A stretch of 64,000 bases of DNA from Limanda limanda (taxonomy: Eukaryota > Chordata > Actinopteri > Pleuronectiformes > Pleuronectidae). Where the stretch lies: assembly GCF_963576545.1 (NCBI RefSeq), contig NC_083647.1, positions 4,197,507 through 4,261,506 on the forward strand. The letters are read 5' to 3'. The position numbers were made by a program, and so were the translations under genes. Below the pieces are notes generated by a model that saw only the letters and a program-made list of their open reading frames with translations, had not been told where the DNA came from and ran no database searches. Positions 37,794 to 49,300 of the stretch are shown in pieces (within the stretch, counting starts at the first letter, position 1; every line of letters starts with the position of its first letter).

Positions 37794-38243
37794 CCAGGGG
37801 TGGACTGAGACAAAAATTCAGCCCTGGCATTGTCTGTCCAGACCAGCCCACTACATTATCAGTGGACACCACATAGAAGTCCACAAATCTCGCAGCGTCT
37901 TCTCTCATGCATACTACTGTTACCACCTAGCTCAAAGATGGCAACAAGAAGGGAGGCCACACACAAACCTCTCAAGCCAAAAGTAAATTTATTTAACTCC
38001 AAATCAATATAGCTCTAACCAGGGGTGGACTGGAACAAAAATTCAGCCCTGGCATTGTCTGTCCAGACCAGCCCACTACATTATCAGTGGACACCACATA
38101 GAAGTCCACAAATCTTGCGGCGTCTTCTCTCATGCATACTACTGTTACCACCTAGCTCAAAGATGGCAACAAGAAGGGAGGCCACACACAAACCTCTCAA
38201 GCCAAAAGTAAATTTATTTAACTCCAAATCAAGATAGCTCTAA
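37794..38243. repeat. 225-bp tandem duplication of a transposon end
   Basis: Two head-to-tail copies start at 37,794 and 38,019 with CCAGGGGTGGACTG and differ at only a few positions. The start motif is a hAT-like terminal sequence. It probably belongs to the same element as the transposase exon at 39,149-39,448. Confidence 0.7.
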
Positions 38244-39148
38244 CTACGTAGTGGGATGTGTAAAATATGTTACGCGTCAGTGGTGTTACCAGTGTTTGGA
38301 TGTGTGAAAATAAGGTGTGATGTATGTTGTAAGGTGCAGAAACAAAGGCTGAGGGCCCCATGCCCCTGGAAGCAGCCTTTAGATCTGCAGCTGAAGCCCA
38401 CCCCAAAAGGGCAGGCCCAGGGTGACGCCCCTGCCAGCTCTACCTGTGTCTGGAAAACAACTCCTCAGGCTCTCACATGTCAAGTGGTCAACCTGAGAAG
38501 GACATGGATACATTATAATGTCTCTAACCATCACAAATTAATTATGATTTCATAAAACATAAAAAATGATAAACTCAGCAGACTAGAGGAGACTCAACAG
38601 ACAAACTTTGGTACAGTGAAGGCAGAGAGTGGAGGCAGACAGAGAGCAAGTCCTCGAACATGGACAGAGGGGGAACAACTCCTCAGGCTCTCACATGTCA
38701 AGTGGTCAACCTGAGAAGGACATGGATACATTATAATGTCTGAAAAATAAAGAAAATGTTTTCCTCTGTCCTGCACCTAGAGTTGAGAACTTTTTGGATG
38801 TGTGTTTCTTTTAAAACCTTTTGAAAATTATTATAATTATGAAGTATGAATTTATACATTAAAAAATACATGATAAAATTACCAAGTTCTAACAGTGGTC
38901 CCAAATGTCCACATATACAACAGAGGGAGAACGACTCCTCAAATATATCACAACAACCTGTAATTGAGAATAATTGATCATTTAGTGTACATGATCACAC
39001 CATTAAGGATCAACACATAAGCACAATAAAACTTCTGAAAAGAATTATTAAAATGACAAATAATGAATTACTACATCCATAATGATTATAAATGATTAAC
39101 AATGACAATGTGTGATAATAACAATAATATTAAATATTTCTCACCTTA
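38244..39148. repeat. Interior of transposon, with short duplication
   Basis: The phrase beginning CTCCTCAGGCTCTCACATG occurs at about 38,460 and 38,679, roughly 219 bp apart, each ending GATACATTATAATGTCT. No gene is seen. The rest is AT-rich. Confidence 0.45.
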
Positions 39149-39448
39149 TCAGTGGAGCAGCTCACTCTTCTCTGCAAGTCTGTCTATCACCGAGTCAGAG
39201 TCCAAGGCCATGAGAATGTCTTTCTCTGTGGCCATCAACATAAATGCCATGTCTGCCTCCACTCGCTCATCATTGTCGAGTCCTCCTCGCTCGTCTCCCG
39301 GCGCACCTGCTGCTGCTGGGCTGGTGAACCCGGCACCAAATAGGTCCGTCAGTTTGGCACATTTAGCAGCCTCCACCTCCAGAGACTTCCACTTTTTTTT
39401 CCGATGCTTCTCAGCGCCACCCGGGCGTTTTTTACTCTTATTATCCAT
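39149..39448 (-). pseudogene. First exon of a hAT-type transposase
   Basis: The 99-codon frame starts MDNKSKKRPGGAEKHRKK and continues AAKCAKLTDLF. This is the N-terminus seen in transposases related to ZMYM1-like and 52-kDa-repressor-like fish hAT proteins. It is followed by a Gly/Ala-rich patch, an acidic stretch and a stop. No catalytic part is present. The element probably spans about 38,019-39,780, with CCAGGGGTGGACTG on the left and GACCAGCCCATATTGGG near the right edge. Confidence 0.5.
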
Positions 39449-39780
39449 TTTAAGTTTCTGTCTGTAGCAGCCCGTCCCGTGACTCCCCCCGCCAATGCCA
39501 TGAGGTCCCGCCCCACCCTGGTATTTGTTGTGATTGACAGCACTCTCAGGGCTCTCTGAGCCTGTCAGCCCATAATTGATTGACAATGACAAACAATAGA
39601 CCAATAATATGTGTGGATGTGTCGATGCTGGCAACACACTGCTAGCCCTCTGTAGCCAATTGGCTGGCCCAATTGGAGGGAATTTAGAGAGGAAGAAGAG
39701 AAAAAAAAACCATAGCGGACCAGACCAGCCCATATTGGGTCAACGGCCCACCGGGACGATGCCCGGTATCTGGGGGCCGG

Positions 39781-40075
39781 ATTTAAATTTAAAATTTAGA
39801 TTTAACATTTAGATTCAAATTTAAAATTTAGATTTAACATTTAGATTCAAATTTAAAATTTAGATTTAAATTTAACATTTAGATTTAAATTTAACATTTA
39901 GATTTAACATTTAGATTTAAATTTAACATTTAGATTTAACATTTAGATTTAAATTTAACATTTAGATTTTACATTTAGATTTAAATTTAACATTTAGATT
40001 TAACATTTAGATTTAGAATTAGCATTTAGATTTAACATTTAAGTGTTACATTTAAAATTTGGATTTAAATATTTA
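39781..40075. repeat. AT-rich minisatellite
   Basis: Many imperfect copies of ATTTAGATTTAAC and ATTTAAATTTAAC run for about 295 bp. G occurs almost only in the TTTAGA step. Confidence 0.85.
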
Positions 40076-40424
40076 AAATATCTCTAAGTTGACAAATATT
40101 GTTGTAAATGTGCAAAAAAGTGACTCTCAAAAATTCACACCAGTTTTGGTTTGAAGCTAAATGTGACAAAATGTTGCTGTTATTTTTAGCGTGAGCTGCT
40201 TGACAAACGGCACCCCATATTCCAGTGGCTGCCCACATCTGCCTCAAGACACGGGTACCTGCTTACCTTTTTACGAATGTGTCGGGCCTAGTCTACATCC
40301 AGGACATGTTTAAACCTAACACCCCAGCCTGTTCACCCCGCTCTGCATCTGCAGTTTGCAGGCGTTATGTGTTTATCCATCTCTGTAACTGTCAGATCGG
40401 TTTATACATGTCTTATTAGAGGTC
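40076..40424. other. Intergenic sequence upstream of calpain B
   Basis: No gene or clear repeat is seen. Similarity to unit A begins at about 40,425. Confidence 0.4.
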
Positions 40425-40439
40425 AAAATGCAGGTAGAC

Positions 40440-40551
40440 GTATTTGTACACTGAGAGGAGTGGCCTCAGGCCTTTGCACAAGTTAGTAGAACAAGAGCTT
40501 CTTATCTCATATGCAGTGATCAACCATCACTCTCTCTGTGTGGCTGCTGAG
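40440..40551 (+). promoter_or_regulatory. Putative promoter and 5' non-coding exon of calpain B
   Basis: This is the counterpart of 9,850-9,927, ending GGCTGCTGAG before donor GTAAGA at 40,552. The TATAA motif of unit A is not preserved here, so its core promoter may differ. Confidence 0.35.
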
Positions 40552-40781
40552 GTAAGAAGCCAATTTCAGTGACGCTTTCACTTATGTAACTTGTGGTGTT
40601 GTCCTTCTGAGTTTATCTATTGAACAATTGTTATTACTCAGGAGCCGTTGAAAATAACTTACTTCTACTGCAATATCTTACATAACAACCACAACTCTTT
40701 AACTTCTCTTCACAATTTAATATTGTGAAAAAGGAAATTGACTCTGTTGCCTGTATTTTTCTGTGTTATGTATTCGGGACT

Positions 40782-40910
40782 ATGGTGCATGCAAAGGCGG
40801 AGAAATGCATCTGTTACATCTTTAGTCCTGTGACAACAACAACAATAACTGTAGGTGTCAGTGCTTTTGCTGCCGGTGCTGGTACTGTTGGAAGCATGTT
40901 AGGAAACTAA
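40782..40910 (+). other. Small conserved open frame in calpain B intron 1
   Basis: An ATG frame of 42 codons encodes MVHAKAEKCICYIFSPVTTT and ends GTVGSMLGN. The same frame is open for 19 codons before the ATG with a hydrophobic run (VACIFLCYVFG), but that extension has no ATG. See the counterpart at 10,192-10,302. Confidence 0.25.
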
Positions 40911-40985
40911 AAGTCCATGTTTTTCTTGTAATGCCAAGATTCATCTAATCACAAAGATGGGCAAATGCTAATGGGTATTATCTAA

Positions 40986-42240
40986 AGCAGGGGTCTCCAA
41001 CGTTTTTTCAGGCCAAGGACCCCTAAACTGGTGGAGAGATGGAGCAGGGACCCCCTACTATATATATAGTATAAAATTATGTTTTATATTAAACTGGGCC
41101 TAGTGCCATATATAAACATAACTTCCCTGTTATTGTGCATTCAATACTAAGCTATTCAAATATTACACGGGTTAATATATTCATGTTTTTAATTTAAACA
41201 TGTGCAAGGTACAGGGTGGACATGCCACTGCCATTTATAAACATACATCTTGCATACAACACTGAGCTATTAAAGTAATTCACAGATTCAAGTTTTTATT
41301 TTAAACATGTAGAATAGACAGTGAATCCTCATAGAAGCCCAAGATAGGAGCGGTATTGAAGTAATCAGCTCTGATGCCAGGGGCCGGGACAAAATCAAAC
41401 GCCTTAATTAAAGAGAGGCAAACTTGATCCATGTCCTTAAAGGCATCAGTTACCTTTTCTCAATGAGGACTTAGACTTATCTTCTTTATATAGGTAGCAT
41501 TGCCATCAGTTGATCATTCTGTGAAGTTCTTCAAACCCTCTTTAAATATGTTCAAATTCCTCATTGTAGATTCCATATATTTTAACCACTTGAGGACATT
41601 TGTAATAATAATAATAATAATTTGTATATCACTTTGAATATTACTTATCTAGACGGGGTTACAAAGTGCTTCACACAAAAGTCCTTGGCAAAATGAAAAA
41701 TGAATTGTAATAAAAGATATTATGTTCAGTCCAATTTAAGAGCCAAATCGTGACTTATTGTAAGTTGCTTTGGATAAAAGCGTCAGCTAAATGAAATGTA
41801 ATGTAATGTAATGTGACATGATAAGGTTGGGACCATAAGTTTGTCGAGAAAACTGTTCCAACAATGAACACTCTGGCGACATGTTGAGAGAAAAAACTCA
41901 ATTAATTGGAAGAAGCCTCCAGCAGAACTAGAATCAGTGTGGCTGGCAATGTATACAGGGCGTTGCGAAAATCAAGACGGGAAACCCCAACTTGGTGTAC
42001 GGGAGACGGGTGGAATTTTATTACCCAAGGTAATTTGTGCCTGACTGGGAATATGAATAGGATTTGTGATGGTTGATAATTTACTTTTATTTATTTTGTA
42101 ATCTTTCATTGTTAGAGACATATAGGGGAAGGATGCTTAATGGTTCAGGCCCGCTGCCTATTTTAGTTGAGTTATAATGGAATGGAATGTTGATCAGATG
42201 CTGTTGATATTGATTAGCTGATGGCTGGTGCGGCCGTTGG
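40986..42240. repeat. Repeat-rich part of calpain B intron 1
   Basis: It opens with GCAGGGGTCTCCAACG, a hAT-like end, at 40,988. A reversed copy of the GACGCTTTTATCCAAAG repeat follows at about 41,740-41,815. An ACTCAATTAATTGGAAGAAGCC segment near 41,900 recalls the repeat at 60,980-61,180. Much of it (41,640-42,235) has no counterpart in unit A. Confidence 0.5.
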
Positions 42241-42611
42241 GGGGAGCTAGTCGGAGTAGTATTCTGAGGTGCAGCATTCGAGGAAGATGTTTCCAGTGTG
42301 GGGTTCCAGTTTAACTGGGGATCATGTCAAGTAGTGATCACCAGATAACATTGGTGTTTTCCATAAACAACATCTGGTGTTGTACAGCTGGCAAAGTAAA
42401 ACACGCTTCATTAAGGTAACGCTAACCGCACATCTCAGCGGCTCAGTTGTGTAATGAGATCGTACACAGTTTTTTATACTATCTATATATTTTTACCCAT
42501 ATTATTTATATTGTTGTCTCAACTTGTTGTTGACATGGACATATTATACATGTTTATTTCAAAGAGACCTTCAGTGCATCAACGCACTTCACACACAGGC
42601 GCTCTGTGAAA

Positions 42612-42700
42612 ATGACGAATCTGGAAGTGTTGCTAGCGGCAGCAGCCGGTGTGGGTAGAGGGGCAAATTGTCTGAAACTCACGATCCTGGAATTTGATCG
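42612..42700 (+). other. Possible mini-exon in calpain B intron 1
   Basis: An 89-bp ATG frame begins MTNLEVLLAAAAGVG and ends at GATCG before GTTAGA. It is the counterpart of 11,670-11,758 and has no indel relative to it. Confidence 0.2.
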
Positions 42701-43388
42701 GTTAGATCTAACACTTTACTACAGTGATTTGGCTTGTAAGCTAGGATATTACCTGCTCGAGTACGATAAATAAGTGTAGATTTGATAAATGTCGGTTCGA
42801 GATTTTTCGAAATAAAATTTATTGTGCAAGGCCCCTAGAGGTCATGTATAATATTGCACGTTTTCCCCTTGCACACCTCTAGTGACTGCAAATTATCTCT
42901 CTTTGTCTCTGGGTGTCAGTACACCTGATGAAGATTATGCCGATATGCATCGGTGTATTCTAATGCTTCATGCCCATTGAAGCAATGGGTTACATTTTTA
43001 AAACCACTTTGAGTGCCTGGACCTGGATTCTCCACGCCATTATTTCTGGACATACGTTTTCCTATAATTTGTTAACTACTTAACGCTGTTGGCCTACACA
43101 AAAGGTTAAACCATTCCCATACTTAATTTAAATGTGGTAACCATTTCTTACATTACTTGAGAGCAAATTAACATGAGATGTACTTTAACTATGTATACTA
43201 CTTGATTTAATGTACCCCTCCCCATGTTCAAATTGAAGAGTACAGTCTAATGCAAAGAATCAGAGATCCCTGTTTTAATTGTATTTGCATAGAGGTAACA
43301 AGATAAAGCTTCTTTGTGTCAAGTTTGTTTTATGCCAAGATTATATTTTATCTCATTTTTTTCTGAACAGAGCTCAACCACAGCAGCA

Positions 43389-46300
43389 ATGCCTACCTCT
43401 GGTGTGTGTATGAACATCATCAATGCCCGGCATCAGAAAAATGGACATGGGATCATCACCAACCCCTTTAACTTCCTCAACCAAGACTACGAGCAGATGA
43501 AACAGTACTGCCTCAGCCGACGAGTAAGGTACATTGATGAGATGTTCCCCCCTGACAGTAACACCATCGGCGAAGGGTTACTGAAACCGACTGACCTGGA
43601 CCGTGTGGTGTGGCTGAGACCAGGGGTGAGTGGTGTGGTACCTGACAAGATGGGATTTAGGATCTCTCCTGTTAAGTGTTTTACTATATCACTTGTTTAT
43701 TGTTAGAGCTCCGATGAATGACCAACCTGACAAAAATAATATTGCAAAATAATATTACTATGGCCTATAGTAATATTATATTACAATATTATTTTCTCAC
43801 AGTTGATATATTACAAGCTTCAACAATAACATGTAAATAATTCCTCTGTTTCAGAATATAATTTCCAATCCATCTTTTGTTGTTGATGGGGTCTCCAGAT
43901 TTGACTTTGGTCAAGGCCTGATTGGTAGGAAACTTGATCTTGATTCACAACAATAAATGAGTTGGTTTTACAGCAGTGTCACTAAGAGATGCCCACACAG
44001 CCAAGTGGAACAACTGCATCCTCATGAAATTGCAGAAAACAGCATTTCAAGCCCAAACAAGCCCAATGTAGTTCAGTTTCTAACATGTTCACCCATGTTG
44101 TCACCGGCACGGGGTTGTGCTGTTATTGGTATCTGAAAACAGGTACAGCGCACTTATACAGGTAGTGCATGTGACAAGCAATGACTTGTTGCATTGTAGG
44201 CAAGTAATTGTGTTTTAAATCACGCGACAGACTACAGCTTCCAAGTAAAATAGTGATGCATCATCATGTCAACTCCCTTTCAAGGAAGTACACAAACTCT
44301 TGTAAAGTCCACACACACACAAAACTGTATCGCACAGGTGCAACAGTGGTAATTGTGTCCATTGCACAATTTTTTAGCATGTGTGACACATATGTCGCAG
44401 AGCACAGCCCTTCAAAAGTTTGGAAGAAAACAATCCAAAATCCTCAAGCCTCTCCTTCAACAATCTTTTCAAGATTTAATAGTTGGTACCTGTTCTCTTT
44501 ATCTGTGGAACGGACTCCGAGCGACATAAAAAAAAAGCTGTTTTGCAATGTATTTTACTTAATATATACTTATTTAAAATGGAATTTGAATTTAATCAAA
44601 GCACAATGAATCATGGTTCCTCGAGATTAAAAGGTAACAAGTCGAGTCTGAAAGATAATGGTGGTTATGCACAGCAGTCTGAATTCCAGCATGTGGTTTA
44701 GAATGTTCAGAAAAAGTCATTCCAGTTCATCAGTGTAATGATACTGACAAGACATCCATGTTTTCAGACCTAACCTCATCAGTGTTCATGGGACAGTAAG
44801 AACCAACAATAACCACTGTACCAATGTGTATTCTGCCTCCTGGCTGTGTTAGCATACTTGAATGTTTCTTAGACGTAAACCTGATTAAACAAACAATACT
44901 GTCATGTCTGTTTAATATACTTTCCTGACAACTCAATGGTTCTATTTTACTTAGGAAACTGCTGGTTCCTTGCATCTATCGGAGCTCTGACATTCCAGGA
45001 TTCAATACTAAAGCAAGTTATTCCTCTTGAACAAAGTTTTAATGAGGACTACTGCGGGCTGTTCCACTTCAGGGTAAATATCGCAACATCATCCAAAAAT
45101 AGGTTCTGATCAATTATATACATCTCATTTTGCTATAACCCTCTTCATATTGTCAACTATTCAGTTTTGGAGGTTTGGAAAATGGGTGGATATTATCATT
45201 GATGACAAGCTACCAACAGTTGATGGCAGATTAATCTTCGTCCATTCCACAACCCCGACTGAGTTCTGGCCTGCTTTGCTGGAGAAAGCCTATGCCAAGT
45301 ATGAAAAACAATGCATTTCTCATACACACAGTCCTCATAGTCTCAGAGTGACATTGATCTTACTTTGTGAAAGTCTTTGAAAGTAATTTAACACCTGCTG
45401 TCAGGGTGTGTGGTTCATACGCAGACATGAATTCTGGAACTCCTGCTGAGGCTTTGGTGGACTTCACTGGCGGTGTCCACTTGTGCATTAACCTCAGAGA
45501 AGCTCCTCCGGACCTGTGGGAGCTGATGACAAGAGCTGGACAAAAGAATTCCCTGATGGGCTGTGGGACTCCTCAAGGGGTTAGCATACAAAACCAAAGA
45601 GTTGACAGCATAACATCAAAGCATCTCAAGGCTTAGATAATCTAAGGTAGTTTGGTTTCATTTACAGTTTGATCAATATCAACTTCAGATTCCAGTAAAA
45701 TATACCTCAACGTAAAAGACCAGCAGTGGCTGCCAAGGCTCAAAAACTCTGAAAATGATCCGTAGGGCATAAGAACAGTTCAACTATATGTAATTACCTT
45801 TGGCATTTGACTAACAGCCTATGCCTGAAGGAAAAGATGAAGTGCTCAAAGCTGTACTTAAAGTATGTGGTAGAGAGAGAAGGTGGGTTCAGGGTTTTGA
45901 ATGGGTCCAATAATGCATGAAAGCATTTATTCAAGTCAACAATTTTCTTGTTGATGTAATCAAATTAGCTATTTCCCTTTAGATTTTGATTACATTATTT
46001 TCAGGCTTGTGCAATTAAATTGGTGTGTTTGTCACCAGGTTAATTTAGTTCAAGTCTAATGTTATTTGAGAAGTGCAATTAAGTTTTTACTACACGTTGT
46101 TAGCTCATAAATTTCAGAACTGTACCTTCAGGATATGTGGAGTCTGTCAATGCCATTTCAGTGCCATCTCTCTAAACTGTATACCTCTATCTTGTAGAAG
46201 ACATCTGCCAACAATGTGCTGCCAAATGGATTGGTCCAAGGCCATGCCTATACTGTCACAGGTGTGAAACAGGTAAATAGTCACATTTACATTGAAGTCA

Positions 46301-49300
46301 TGGCAGCATACAGAATTCTGTGTTTGTATAAATATCCCTGATTTTTTGTCTGCTGCTCATTTCTCGTCAGTTTATGAGCCAAGGGAGACTCGTTAACCTG
46401 GTGCGTTTGTGGAACCCCTGGGGCAAAACAGAGTGGAACGGACAGTGGAGCGATGAGTAAGAATGACTACCCGGCAAAGATTTATAAAGATAGAAGTTAT
46501 TTTACCCTCACCAAATAACATGTTGCTGATGTTTTCACTGTCACCTTTTTTTGTTAGTCACAGTAGCAGTACCGGACAGTCTCAAGTCGTATCAGAGCGC
46601 CTCAAACCAAGGCGCCTGTCTATTTTATAACAGTAGATCTTGGTTCTTCCTCCTCGAAAATGCGCAGGCGTAGGCCATCCTCCTGGCATTGGAATACGGA
46701 AGTGAACAGGAGACACTCCCAAGGCCTTGACACAGCTGATGCTATGAGGGCCAAACCGTTGTCCATTGGAGAAAAGATGTTCTGTTCCTGCTATTTCGGC
46801 TGTATGTTCTGTTTGTACAGACATTCAAAACAACTAAACCAAAACAAGGAAACAACAATGTTACGCACATACATTCTAATTTCAAGATTAAACACTAGGA
46901 AGGAAAATGTTATTATTAATCATTTGTGTGAAGGCATAATATATGGCTCAAACTGCTCATGCCCCCCAACCCCCCCTCTGAACTTTATTGCATAGAGTTC
47001 AGTCAGACCCACACTATATATCCATTAAAATTCCTAACACTTTCTATTACTGTCTTTAATTAGCTTTAATACCTTGGAGGCAGTTGTATTTTATGTTTTA
47101 TGTAATTATATTTATGTGTAAATCTATGTCAATACATCTATATGTAATGAGGCCAATCGTTGGTTCTATACCATTATTGTGAGGACATTTTGACAGTGTG
47201 AGGACATTTTGGCTGGTCCTCACAAATTATATTGGCTTTTTGAGGGTTCATACCTGGTTTTAGGTTTAGGGTTAGGCATTTAGTTTTGATGTTTAGAGTT
47301 GGGTTAAGGGGCTAGGGCAGGGGTGGGCAAACTTTTTGACTCGCGGGCCACATTGGGTTCTAAAATTTGACAGAGGGGCCGGGCCAGGAACAGATGGATG
47401 GAGTGTTTTTGTGAACTAATATAAATGACATGGAAAAATCATTACATGAAAGGATTTGGCCTTAACCAAGTAGCAAAGCACTTATTTGCAAGGCCATTTA
47501 ACAAAAACTCGCCTTCAGAGAAAGGCTTGCTAGCCTTTGCTATTTCGAATGCCCCCCAAAAAACATGCCTTGGTAGATGACTCTTTAATCGCAGTTTGTC
47601 TGTGAATTTTTTTTTTTGCTGAGTCTGTAAATTAGTCGCCAACCTCTGAGCTGCAACCACCCGTTCTTGCGTTGACTGCTTGCTAGCGTAGTTAGCATGC
47701 TTCGTAGCAAAGTGACGGCTGATGTTGTACTCCATGAAAACTGCGTCTTTCTCGGCATATCAGGCATACAGCCTTCGATTGTACATCAGTGAAAAAGTAT
47801 TTTGTTGTCGACTCCGTGTTAAACACTCGGCACTCATTGTCCACTTTTCGTTTCCTTGATCCTCTCATTTTACAGAAGGGCTCACAGGGCAAAGGGAAAA
47901 AGTGGGAGATCATTTTATCCAAAGCGACTTACAATAAGTGCATTCAACCCCGAGGGTTCAAACCCAGAACAACAAGAATCAAGAAAGTATGATTTCTTCC
48001 TGAATAAAGCAAAAAGTACGTGCCATTTAAGTGCTACTAAATTGATGGTTTTCGGCGGGCCGGATTAAAAAGCCCAACGGGCCGTATATGGCCCGCGAGC
48101 CGTACTTTGCCCATGTCTGGGCTAGGGAATACATTATGTCAATGAGTGTCCTCACTCCTCACAAGTATAGAGAGACGTGTGTGTGTGTATGCATCTTTTT
48201 ATAAAATTCATAACTGTTTCTTTCCTTCTCTCTCATTGTCAAACTGTCGCTAAAGTTCACATTTGTGGCAAACTGTGAGTCTTCAGGATCGTGAAATGTG
48301 CCTTTCTGTGAAAGATGATGGAGAGTTTTGGTAAGTGTGTTGTATGTTCTAATCAAAATTTCATTTCATTCTTAAAATGGCAATAAATGATAGTTATTAT
48401 TGTAACATACCTTTCTTTACATTATAGTTTTGGGTAAAAATCCACTTATGTGTTGATAAAAAAAAAGTTATATATCTAAAAATAAGTACAGTGTATCAGG
48501 CACTATGTTCATATACTCTCCGAGCTGTACACAGAATAATTTTTTTTTCTCTTGCGGATCAAAGAGTTATTAAATACAAATGATATCATACTTATAATTC
48601 AATGATGATAATTAACTAAGTTAATTTCTGATTTGGACAGGATGACACTGGAAGATTTCTGTGAGTTCTACAATGATCTGGACATCTGCTGCCTGTGTCC
48701 AGACTTCCTTGATGGAAGCTCCTCGTGCCATTGGAAGTCGTCATTCTACGAGGGCAGATGGGTTGCAGGAACCACGGCTGGAGGATCCACGCAGAGCTTT
48801 GGTACTTTCCAAATATCTGTAAATAAGTTAAACTGTTTTGCATCTTGCAGAGATACAGAGACAGTTTCACTGTTCTGCTCTGTACTTTCTAAAAGAGGCA
48901 AACATGACTCCAAATGGAAACTGAATCGTAAAACAAGAGACAAATGGGAGATCGAACTCGATAACAGCAACAAGACTGCAACATAGAGCTGGTTCTATCA
49001 TTTGTCAGTTAAAAGGTCACATTCCAATTTATTTGATGAATTTATAATCACCTTTCAAAATGTAGAAAGAAATTATGAACAAATGATAATCAAAATCTAA
49101 AGTCTATAATTATTTCTTTGGCGCACACCAGACTCCATACACACAAAGCAGCATTTTGCAATCATGGATGAACTGGCTGCAGTAAGTTTGTATTTGATGT
49201 TTTTGTCTTCTTCAATCTTCCAGAAAAATTCTCCACCAATCCACAGTATCGGATCAAGGTCGGCAAATTATTCAGTGAGTGTTCAGAGAACCAGGGGGAA

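Noticed and set aside
46660..46995. 111-codon + strand frame in calpain B intron 7
   Set aside because: It lies in a B-specific insert with no domain and no counterpart in A.
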